Part shown: one piece after another, positions 26,155-33,476 of the stretch
Layout: each line of letters opens with the position of its first letter
How positions within the stretch are numbered: the stretch's first letter is position 1
Source: Streptosporangium subroseum
Lineage (GTDB): Bacteria > Actinomycetota > Actinomycetes > Streptosporangiales > Streptosporangiaceae
Direction of reading: 5' to 3'
Assembly: GCF_900188345.1 (NCBI RefSeq)
Contig: NZ_FZOD01000022.1
Coordinates: 76,249-140,248, forward strand
DNA: 64,000 nt
The notes under the pieces: model-generated
Told to the model about the DNA's origin: nothing
The model's input: the letters and a program-made list of their open reading frames with translations, nothing else
Database searches by the model: none
Translations under genes and position numbers: made by a program

Positions 26155-27069
26155 ATGCTGGAAGGCATGAGGGCCTATTCGTTGAACGACGTTCACGCGA
26201 CCCGGAAACGAAGAGACTCCTGGTGGACCGTTTTCCTGGTCGACCCGGTGGCGTGCAGGCTCACGCTGTTCGTCGCCAACCACACGGCGATCACACCCAA
26301 CGGGCTCACCCGCCTGTCCCTGATCCTCGGGATGGTGTCCGCTGTCTGCTTCGGATTCGGGCAGCTGGTCGCGGGGGCCCTGGTGTTCTACGTGAGTTTC
26401 GCGGTCGACTGCATGGATGGGAAGATCGCCCGGCTCAAGGGGACGGGGACCGCGTTCGGCCTCTGGCTCGACTACGTGGGCGACCGGGTCCGGGTGGTCT
26501 GCTGTGCCGCCGGCCTGGCATTCGGGCAGTACGTGACGACGGGGGACGTCGACTACATCCTGCTCGGTGCCGGAGTGGCCGTGCTGGACCTCTTCCGCTA
26601 CGTGAACGCGCCGCAGATGAAGCGCGTGCGCGAGGTGGTCAAGGAGAACCGGCTTGAGCAGCTGGCGGCGGACGCCGAGGCCGCCGCGCTCACAGCGCTC
26701 CCGGAGAGCCGGGAAAGCCCGGAGAGCTTGGAGAGCCGGGAGAGCCGGGAGAGCCTGGATCAGGAGATTCCGGAGTCGATCGAACGCGCGACACCCAGGG
26801 CGTCCAGGTCGACGAGGAGGGGCCGCCGGCTGGGACGGTTCTTCGCCCGCCATCGGGTGCGGAGCCATCTGATCAGCGGCATCGAGTTCCACGCCGCGGT
26901 GTTCGTCGTCGCCCCGCTGATCGGGGTGGCGGCGCTGCTACCCGTCTCGATCGTGGCGGGGGTCCTGCTTCTACTGAACGAGGTTTTTCTGATCTACCGA
27001 ATGTGGCTGTTCACCCGGGTGGTGCCTGCTGCGCCGCACCCGCAGGAAGCGCCGCGCGTATCTGTTTGA
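26155..27069 (+). CDS. CDP-alcohol phosphatidyltransferase family membrane enzyme
   Basis: 304 aa integral membrane protein. The diagnostic motif is complete: DCMDGKIAR, then G-x3-D and D (GLWLDYVGDR), binding Mg2+ and the CDP-alcohol. Such enzymes join a CDP-activated alcohol to an acceptor alcohol. A hydrophilic loop of about 60 residues between membrane segments contains Glu/Ser/Arg repeats (ESRES-type, coded at about 26703-26757 by short tandem units) that look like a recent expansion. In this cluster it could make or transfer a polyol phosphate or inositol phosphate unit for the polymer, but ordinary phospholipid synthesis cannot be excluded. Start ATG 26155 or 26167; neither has a good ribosome site, so the first residues are uncertain. 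Confidence 0.85.
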   Translation: MLEGMRAYSLNDVHATRKRRDSWWTVFLVDPVACRLTLFVANHTAITPNGLTRLSLILGMVSAVCFGFGQLVAGALVFYVSFAVDCMDGKIARLKGTGTAFGLWLDYVGDRVRVVCCAAGLAFGQYVTTGDVDYILLGAGVAVLDLFRYVNAPQMKRVREVVKENRLEQLAADAEAAALTALPESRESPESLESRESRESLDQEIPESIERATPRASRSTRRGRRLGRFFARHRVRSHLISGIEFHAAVFVVAPLIGVAALLPVSIVAGVLLLLNEVFLIYRMWLFTRVVPAAPHPQEAPRVSV

Positions 27070-27094
27070 TCAAGCTCAACGGGGGTTCGTTGTC

Positions 27095-28105
27095 ATGCAG
27101 TCCGACCGACCGATCTTTGTGATCGGATGCCCGCGCTCCGGCACCACCATGTTGCAGCTCATGCTGCACTCGCATCCGCGCATCGCGGTGCCTCCGGAGA
27201 CGCGGTTTCTGGTGCCCGGCTACTACCGCAGGTTCTTCTTCGGAGATCTGCGCGAGCAGCACAACCGGCGCAGGCTTGGCCGATGGATAGTGAGCGACAA
27301 GGACACCAAGTTCAAGGAGCTCAAGCTCGACGGAGACCAGCTGATCGACGACATCGTCGCCGGACCGCCGACGCTGGGCTCGGCGTTCGGGATCTCCTTC
27401 CGCTCCTACGCCGAGCAGTACGGCAAGTCCCGCTGGGGTGACAAGCGGCCGAGCTACTACCACCACGTGGACCTGCTGCTGAGGCTCTTCCCCGACGCCC
27501 AGTTCGTCCACCTCATCAGGGACGGGCGCGACTGCGTGGCGTCGCTGAAGGAGATGCCCTGGTACACCAAGGACGTCTTCCACGCGGTGACCAACTGGGC
27601 CGAGGCGATCGACTTCGGCCGTCACCACGCCAGGAAACTCCCCGCCGACAGCTACTACGAGCTGCGCTACGAGGACCTGACGGCCTACCCGGAGACCGAG
27701 CTCGGCAAGCTGTGCGACTTCCTCGGGGAGGACTACGACCCGGCGATGAGCGAGCCGTACCACGTGGCCCGGGTGGCCATCCCGCAGCACAAGGTCTGGC
27801 ACAGCAACACCCACGGCGGCGTCACCACCGCCCGGTCGGGTTCGTGGAAGGCCAGGCTGGAGCCGTGGGAGATCTCGGTGTGCGAGACCGTGCTGGCCGA
27901 CCGGCTGACCGCCAACGGCTATGAGCTGAGCGGCGCGCCCAAGGCGGAGAAGAGCCACGTCGCGGCGTGCGAGAAGGCGGCGTCCAAGCGTCGCTGGGCT
28001 CGCCGGCGCAAGGAGATCCGTGACCGCCTGAACCGGTTCCGCGAGCCGGGTCCCGTGGCCGCGCAGCTCACCACCAGGCAACTGGGCGAGCTGGCGAAGG
28101 TCTGA
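27095..28105 (+). CDS. PAPS-dependent sulfotransferase, first of a tandem pair
   Basis: 336 aa cytoplasmic enzyme. The 5'-phosphosulfate loop is IGCPRSGTTMLQLM near residue 10 and the 3'-phosphate motif is HLIRDGRDCVASL near residue 144, followed by YELRYEDL and a basic C-terminus. It should move sulfate from PAPS to a hydroxyl or amino group of a sugar or lipid intermediate. It is a paralogue of the next gene, which starts 2 nt after its stop. A 95-bp block that encodes the 3'-phosphate motif is identical between the two genes. Location inside the glycopolymer cluster suggests the polymer or its precursor as substrate; this is inference. Confidence 0.93.
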   Translation: MQSDRPIFVIGCPRSGTTMLQLMLHSHPRIAVPPETRFLVPGYYRRFFFGDLREQHNRRRLGRWIVSDKDTKFKELKLDGDQLIDDIVAGPPTLGSAFGISFRSYAEQYGKSRWGDKRPSYYHHVDLLLRLFPDAQFVHLIRDGRDCVASLKEMPWYTKDVFHAVTNWAEAIDFGRHHARKLPADSYYELRYEDLTAYPETELGKLCDFLGEDYDPAMSEPYHVARVAIPQHKVWHSNTHGGVTTARSGSWKARLEPWEISVCETVLADRLTANGYELSGAPKAEKSHVAACEKAASKRRWARRRKEIRDRLNRFREPGPVAAQLTTRQLGELAKV

Positions 28106-28107
28106 TC

Positions 28108-29151
28108 ATGAAATCGGATCGACCTATTTTCATCCTGGGCTGTCCCCGGTCGGGGACGACGATGCTGCAGCTCATGACGCACGCCCACCCACGGATCGCG
28201 ATTCCACCGGAGACCCGGTTCATGGTCTCCGCCTACCAGCGGCGACTCCAGTTCGGCAATCTCAACGATCCGGACCGCAGGCGCGAGCTGGCCGAATGGG
28301 TGGTCAACCGCACCCAGTCACGCTTCCACGAGCTGGGGCTGGACCGCGAGGAGGTGACCAAGCAGATCGTCGACGGACCGCCGACACTCGGCTCGGCACT
28401 GGGCATCGTGCTGCGCGCCTACGCGATCAGGCACGACAAGCCACGCTGGGGTGACAAGCGGCCGTCGTACTTCCAGTACACCGACGTGCTGCTGAGGCTC
28501 TTCCCCGACGCCCAGTTCGTCCACCTCATCAGGGACGGGCGCGACTGCGTGGCGTCGCTGAAGGAGATGCCCTGGTACACCGGGAGCGTCTACAGCGCGG
28601 TCTGCGCCTGGGCGGAGGCGATCGACTTCGCCCGGCACGGTGCGCCGAAGCTTCCCGAGGGCAGCTACCACGAGCTGCGCTACGAGGACCTGACCGCCGA
28701 TCCCGAGTCTCATCTGCGCAGGCTGTGCGAATTCCTCGGCGAGGACTTCGCCCCGGCCATGTGCGAGCCGAGCACGCTGGCCGGCATCGCCGTACCCGCG
28801 CACAAGACCTGGCACGCGCGCACGCACGACGAGGTGACCACCTCGCGGACGGGCACGTGGCGGGAACGGCTCGACCCGGGCGAGATCTCGCTGTGCGAGA
28901 GCGTCCTCGGGGACCGGTTGGAGACCTACGGCTACGAGCTCAGCGGGGCTCCGAAGATCGAGACCTCGCGGATGGTCACCTACGAGAAGACCGCGGCCAA
29001 GCGGAAGCTGGCCAGGGTCAAGCGGGTGGCCTTCGACCGGCTGATGCGGCTCCGCGAGCCGAACCAGCTGGGTGCACGGCTGACCTCCGGCCAGATCGTG
29101 CTGGCAGGGGTGCCGATGCCGCGTAACGAACCCATCGCGGTCAACGGGTGA
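28108..29151 (+). CDS. PAPS-dependent sulfotransferase, second of a tandem pair
   Basis: 347 aa. The same motifs are present: LGCPRSGTTMLQLM at the N-terminus and HLIRDGRDCVASLKEMPWYT in the middle, then YHELRYEDLTADP. Many surrounding positions differ from the first copy, so the pair is an old duplication with a homogenised core. ATG start 2 nt after the previous stop implies translational coupling. The last 11 nt overlap the 3' end of the convergent GT4 gene. Two specificities, for instance two positions on one polymer, are possible but not shown. Confidence 0.92.
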   Translation: MKSDRPIFILGCPRSGTTMLQLMTHAHPRIAIPPETRFMVSAYQRRLQFGNLNDPDRRRELAEWVVNRTQSRFHELGLDREEVTKQIVDGPPTLGSALGIVLRAYAIRHDKPRWGDKRPSYFQYTDVLLRLFPDAQFVHLIRDGRDCVASLKEMPWYTGSVYSAVCAWAEAIDFARHGAPKLPEGSYHELRYEDLTADPESHLRRLCEFLGEDFAPAMCEPSTLAGIAVPAHKTWHARTHDEVTTSRTGTWRERLDPGEISLCESVLGDRLETYGYELSGAPKIETSRMVTYEKTAAKRKLARVKRVAFDRLMRLREPNQLGARLTSGQIVLAGVPMPRNEPIAVNG

Positions 29152-30421
29152 CCTGCTCGAAAAGGATCTCCCACCGGTCCAGAACCCGGTCCAGCCGGAA
29201 CGCCTCGACGTGTGCGCGAGCGGCGGTGCCCAGCCGCCGCCGCTCCTCCGTCGAGGCCATCAGCGCGGCCAGCGCGGCCGCGAACGCCGTCACGTCGCCG
29301 GGGGGCACCAGCAGCCCGGTCTCCCGGTCGAGGACGAGCGAACGAACCCCGCCCGAGACGTCGAACGCCACCGTGGGCACACCGTAGGACGCCGCCTCGC
29401 CGATCACCAGCGGCAGCCCCTCGTGCTCACTGGAGAGCCCGAGCACCGACCCGTCCAAATATTCGCGCTCCATCCCGCTCGCGGCCACCGTTCCGCGGAA
29501 CACCACCTGTCCGGCCACGCCGCAGGCCAGCGCGTGCGCCCTGAGCCGCTCCAGCTCGGCGCCTTCACCGATCAGATGCAGCTCCCAGCCCGCGTCCGCG
29601 CCGTTGGGGGGCACGTCGCGGGAGGCCGCGCCATGGAGGTCCGCGCCGTCAGAGGGCGCGTTGCGGACCGCCCCGTGGCGGTCCGTGCCGTCAGGGTGTG
29701 CGCCGTTGGGGAGCGCGTTGTGCGGGGCCGCGCCATGAGAGGCCGCGCCGTGAGGGGCGGAGCCCTGAGAGTCCGCCATCCGGCAGGCCTCCGCGAAGGC
29801 CGAGATCAGCCGGTCGAACCGCTTCACACCCTCCAACCTGCCGACCCCGAGCACCCGGCGGCGGGTCAGCCCGGCGGTCTGCGACGGCCAGGCGGGCAGC
29901 GGGTTCGGGATGGTCCAGGTGTTGGGCAGTAGCGCGTGCTCGGAGAAGAGCCACGCGTCGTCCTCGCTGAGGAACACCGCCTTCTCCAGCCCGCCGTAGT
30001 GGCCCCGGACCGAGCGGAGGTGCCAGGACCCCCGTGCGTGCTCGTAGGAGCCGTGATACTGCCCGATCGGGAGCAGCCGTTCGGGCAGAAGCGGCTTGAG
30101 CCGGGGCACCACGCCGGGCGAGGAGAGCACCGCGAAGCCGGGTCCCACCTGGTGGAACAGCCCTTCGAGCATCCGGCGCTCGCGGCGCGCACCCCGCTGG
30201 GAGACCTTGCCGATGGGCGTGTGGTGAATTACGTGACGGGTGTAGCCGGGCTGCTCCACGTAGCGGAACGGGATCTCGGCGCGGTGCAGCCCGATCACGT
30301 GCACGTCGTGTCCCCGGTCGGCCAGCCCCTGGGCCACGGTGTGCGTGACCCGCTGGATCCCGCCCAGCGTGTCGGCGTCCATACAGGCGAACACCACCGA
30401 ACTCATCCGCGTCCCGCTCAT
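29141..30421 (-). CDS. GT4-family glycosyltransferase with low-complexity insertion
   Basis: 426 aa GT-B enzyme. The N-terminal domain has MDADTLGGIQRVTHTVAQGL and the C-terminal domain has RVLGVGRLEGVKRFDRLISAF and SSEHEGLPLVIGEAASYG. Compared with the paralogue at 19423-20520, about 58 residues rich in His/Gly/Ala/Asn/Asp (residues about 217-275) are inserted between a helix and the WELHLIGEG strand. The insertion keeps the frame and is encoded by degenerate 42-45-bp repeats. The start ATG 30421 lies in the last of three 35-bp repeats, each with a GGAG and ATG (see that entry). It follows the TagF-like gene by 99 bp and probably shares its transcript. Confidence 0.9.
   Translation of the reverse strand: MSGTRMSSVVFACMDADTLGGIQRVTHTVAQGLADRGHDVHVIGLHRAEIPFRYVEQPGYTRHVIHHTPIGKVSQRGARRERRMLEGLFHQVGPGFAVLSSPGVVPRLKPLLPERLLPIGQYHGSYEHARGSWHLRSVRGHYGGLEKAVFLSEDDAWLFSEHALLPNTWTIPNPLPAWPSQTAGLTRRRVLGVGRLEGVKRFDRLISAFAEACRMADSQGSAPHGAASHGAAPHNALPNGAHPDGTDRHGAVRNAPSDGADLHGAASRDVPPNGADAGWELHLIGEGAELERLRAHALACGVAGQVVFRGTVAASGMEREYLDGSVLGLSSEHEGLPLVIGEAASYGVPTVAFDVSGGVRSLVLDRETGLLVPPGDVTAFAAALAALMASTEERRRLGTAARAHVEAFRLDRVLDRWEILFEQVTR
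29596..29773 (-). repeat. Degenerate in-frame minisatellite inside the GT4 gene
   Basis: The segment is built of imperfect units of about 42-45 bp with the core CGCGCCGTTGGGG (plus-strand reading), recurring near 29597, 29642, 29684 and 29700. It encodes the HGAA/PNGA-like peptide inserted in the enzyme. Unit lengths near multiples of 3 keep the frame. Confidence 0.65.
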
Positions 30422-30510
30422 CCCGACCGCTCCAGGTTCGTCCGCGTCCCGCTCATCCCGACCGCTCCAAATTCGTCCGCGTCCCGTTCATCACGGCCGC
30501 CCCAGGTTCG
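30406..30510 (-). repeat. Three tandem 35-bp repeats forming a chain of overlapping mini-ORFs at the GT4 start
   Basis: Exact 35-bp period: 30406-30440, 30441-30475, 30476-30510, with few mismatches. On the minus strand each unit carries GGAGCGGTCGGG or a close variant followed by ATGA. The ATGs lie at 30491, 30456 and 30421. The first two open 12-codon frames (MNGTRTNLERSG and MSGTRTNLERSG) whose TGA overlaps the next ATG by 4 nt. The third ATG is the start of the GT4 gene. Confidence 0.95.
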
Positions 30511-30520
30511 CCCGCCCTAC

Positions 30521-33307
30521 TCACCACGGCCACTCCAGCAGGGGCAGCCGGATCGGGCGCCGCGTGGTGACGGGTGGCCAGACCTGCACGGGAACCTGTG
30601 CCTTGGTGGGTTCGAAGAAGGCGTCCACGACCTTCGCCGCGGCGTTCCCCTTCTCGTCGGAGCACCACATCCTGCGAAACTCGGCGTACTTCGCGGCGAA
30701 CGACGCGGCCACGCAGTCCAGGTCGTTCAGCACGTGGATCAGTTCCTCGGTGGTGGTCAGACAGGGGCCGGGGGCGATCTCGGGCAGGTCGTAGTAGACC
30801 CCCCGTTCGACCCTCCGGTATTCGTCCCAGTCGTCGATCAGGAACAGCATCGGCCGGCCGGTGATCGCGTAGTCGCACATCAGGGACGAGTAGTCGGTCA
30901 GCAGCGCGTCCGAGGCGAGCATCAGGTCGTTGATCTCCGGATACCATCCGGCCGGGCGGACGAAGTGGCGCAGATGCTGCGGAACCCTGTAGCGCTCGAC
31001 CGGGTGAGGGCGCAGGATCACCACCCACTCGCCCGCCAGGGCCTCGGCCATCATGGTCAGGTCGGCCCTGACCGACCGCCCCGAGGATCTGGCCTGGTCC
31101 CGGTAGGTGGGTGCGTAGAGCAGCACCTTGGGCCCCCGTGGGATCTCCAGCAGGTCCTTCGCCCGCCGTACCGCCTCGTCGTCACCGTGGACGAGGACGT
31201 CGCACCGGGGCGAGCCGTACCGCAGGACGAGGCCCCTGTAGTCGTTGGCGGGCAGGAAGGTCCGCTCGAACTCGGCGCTCGGCGAGACCAGCGCGTCCCA
31301 TCGCTCCACCGCGGCCCGCCACTGCGCTCGCGGCCCGGGGAAGTCGGCGCGCAGGTCGGGCGAGTTGAAGCCGGTCGACTTGATGCCCTGGCCGTGCCAG
31401 GTCTGCAGGTAGCGCGTCCCGGACGGCTTGGGATAGGACAGCGGCATGCCGTGGCTGTCCACCCAGTAGCCCGCCCTGGCCATGGTCCAGATGTGGCGCC
31501 AGCTCATCCGCCGCACCAGCTTGGCGTCCGAGGGGAAGTTCCGCCGGGTTCTGGCGACCGACCAGACCATCTCCAGCGGAGTCCCGCGCCGCCTGAGCTC
31601 CTCGTAGACGTAGCGCGGGCTGCCGGTGTATCCGGTGCCGACGTCGGACTCGAACAGTGCCAGGTTCTCGCGGGGCGACAGGAACCTGATCAGTCCCTTG
31701 TAGACGCGGAGTTTCACGTGCGGCCGGCCCAGGCGTTTCAGCAGCTTGACGTGGGTCCGCCAGAGCAGCCGGGGCATCTTCCAGACCGGGCCCTTCCGCC
31801 GCCACTGCACCCGCAGGAACGCGGCCTGTCCCTCCGCCCCGACCGTGACCTCGTGCCAGGGGACGACCGCCCTGATCGGTGCGGCGGACGGGTCGACGAG
31901 CAGCTGGTCGGAGGTGACCCGGCCGTCGGCGCGGACGATCGCGATGCTCGGGTCGTAGCGGCCGTCGAAGCCCAGGCGGCCGTGCCTCAGCGTGGCGAGG
32001 TCGATCGTCGCCTCGCTCAGGTGACTGCCGTCGTCCTGTTCACGCGGCGTCAGCCGTACCTCATGGTTCTTGAACCGCAGGAACGCGGACCAGCCCGGGT
32101 TGGCGACGAGTACCCCGAACGGGTCGTAGGTCCTGATCGCCAGCGTGATCCGGGTGCCCTCACCGGTGAAGGACGCCTCGTGACGGAGCCTGGCCTCGGT
32201 GTAGGGCAGCTCGGCCATCCGGAGCGAGGTGATCTCCATCCCCTCGGCCGGGGCGGTGCCCCAGTAGGTCCGCCCGCCCTCCTGTACGGCGAAGCGCGGC
32301 GCGGCCCTCGGCCCGTTCAGGGACCGGGCGGCGACCAGGAGCTCGTCGGTCCGGCCGTCGAGGATGAGGCGGCAGCAGACCTGGACGACCGGATCCATCG
32401 GCTCGAACGCCGCCGGGTCCAGCTCCGTCAGGTAGGGGCGGACCAGCGACACGAACTCCTCGGCCCATTCGACATCGCGCGAGGGCAACGGGTTGAGGTA
32501 GACCCGCAGGTCCTGGCGGACGAACCGGCGCTGCCGCTCGGGCACCAGGTGGGCGAGACCGTTGTCGCGCAGGATGGCGTCACTCAGCCGGGCCGCCCTG
32601 ATCCGTTGCCGGACGTTGTCCATCTCCCTGATGCTGAGCGAGATCGACAGCCGCGAGTCGCCCTCCTCCACGGCCCGATGCCAGAGGTAGACGACCCACG
32701 GCACCACGGCGAACCGCCGCGCGGCGCAGTAGAGCTCGGCGGTGAAGACGTGGTCCTCGTAGTACAGGTCTTCCCGAAACGGCAGCCGCCTGATCAACTC
32801 GGCCCGGTAGAGCTTGTTGGTGCTGAAGGAGTCGAGGAACATCTCGGGCGCCTCGGAGATCCCCTCGACGGTCCTGCGCCTGGCGAACAGCTCGGGATAG
32901 TAGGCCCGGGTCTTGCCGTTCCACTCGTACAGCCGGGAGATCTGCCCGGTGACGAAGTCGGCGTCGGTCCGCTCGATCTCCAGCACCATGCTCTTGCAGG
33001 CGTGCCTGGGCAGCTCGTCGTCGCTGTCGAGAAACATGATGTACGGCGCGCGGGCCGCCTCGACCCCGTCGTTCCGTGGCGCTCCGCATCCTCCGCTGTT
33101 GACGTCCCGCCGCAGGTAGCGGATCCGATGGTCCTCCCGCTGGAGCTCACCGGCGACCCGTTCGGTGTCGTCGGTGCTCGCGTCGTCGACGATGACCACT
33201 TCCAGGTTCCGCAGCGACTGGCCGAGCACGGACCGCACGGCCCTGGGAAGCCGCGCGTCGTCGTTGTAACCGATAACGACCACGCTGCACTCTGGTGTTT
33301 TGATCAC
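30521..33307 (-). CDS. GT2-TagF-like bifunctional wall polymer glycosyl/glycerophosphotransferase
   Basis: 928 aa. An apparently active GT2 domain comes first: VVVIGYNDDARLPRAVRSVL, VDDASTDDTE, FLDSDDELP (DXD) and YYEDHVF. A middle beta-rich region follows, then a TagF domain from about 550 to 900 with ALFESDVGTGYTGSPRYVYEE, LQTWHGQGIKSTG, HPVERYR and SDALLTDYSSLMCDY. It should build a poly(polyol phosphate) or similar polymer and add sugar. It is a full-length paralogue of the gene at 16660-19419, in the opposite orientation, and like it is followed by a GT4 gene. GTG start at 33307; no strong ribosome site is visible, so a leaderless or weak start is possible. Confidence 0.92.
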   Translation of the reverse strand: MIKTPECSVVVIGYNDDARLPRAVRSVLGQSLRNLEVVIVDDASTDDTERVAGELQREDHRIRYLRRDVNSGGCGAPRNDGVEAARAPYIMFLDSDDELPRHACKSMVLEIERTDADFVTGQISRLYEWNGKTRAYYPELFARRRTVEGISEAPEMFLDSFSTNKLYRAELIRRLPFREDLYYEDHVFTAELYCAARRFAVVPWVVYLWHRAVEEGDSRLSISLSIREMDNVRQRIRAARLSDAILRDNGLAHLVPERQRRFVRQDLRVYLNPLPSRDVEWAEEFVSLVRPYLTELDPAAFEPMDPVVQVCCRLILDGRTDELLVAARSLNGPRAAPRFAVQEGGRTYWGTAPAEGMEITSLRMAELPYTEARLRHEASFTGEGTRITLAIRTYDPFGVLVANPGWSAFLRFKNHEVRLTPREQDDGSHLSEATIDLATLRHGRLGFDGRYDPSIAIVRADGRVTSDQLLVDPSAAPIRAVVPWHEVTVGAEGQAAFLRVQWRRKGPVWKMPRLLWRTHVKLLKRLGRPHVKLRVYKGLIRFLSPRENLALFESDVGTGYTGSPRYVYEELRRRGTPLEMVWSVARTRRNFPSDAKLVRRMSWRHIWTMARAGYWVDSHGMPLSYPKPSGTRYLQTWHGQGIKSTGFNSPDLRADFPGPRAQWRAAVERWDALVSPSAEFERTFLPANDYRGLVLRYGSPRCDVLVHGDDEAVRRAKDLLEIPRGPKVLLYAPTYRDQARSSGRSVRADLTMMAEALAGEWVVILRPHPVERYRVPQHLRHFVRPAGWYPEINDLMLASDALLTDYSSLMCDYAITGRPMLFLIDDWDEYRRVERGVYYDLPEIAPGPCLTTTEELIHVLNDLDCVAASFAAKYAEFRRMWCSDEKGNAAAKVVDAFFEPTKAQVPVQVWPPVTTRRPIRLPLLEWPW

Positions 33308-33476
33308 ACTACGAGTTGTTCCCGTAACTAAAGGCGGTCTTGTCCGTCTTGTGGAGTGATGACCGTCTTTTGGGGCTTATCTGAAAGAAGATGATTCTCG
33401 CTTCGTCGTCTCGTCTTCCGGTCCCATGCTTGCCATTGACCAGGTGGTACGACGGAGATGTGGGTCTCAGCCAGTA

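Noticed and set aside
29936..33331. Plus-strand open frame of 1131 codons
   Set aside because: It lies antisense to the GT2-TagF and GT4 genes, is rich in Arg/Gly/Val/Gln with no domain signature, and owes its length to high GC third positions.
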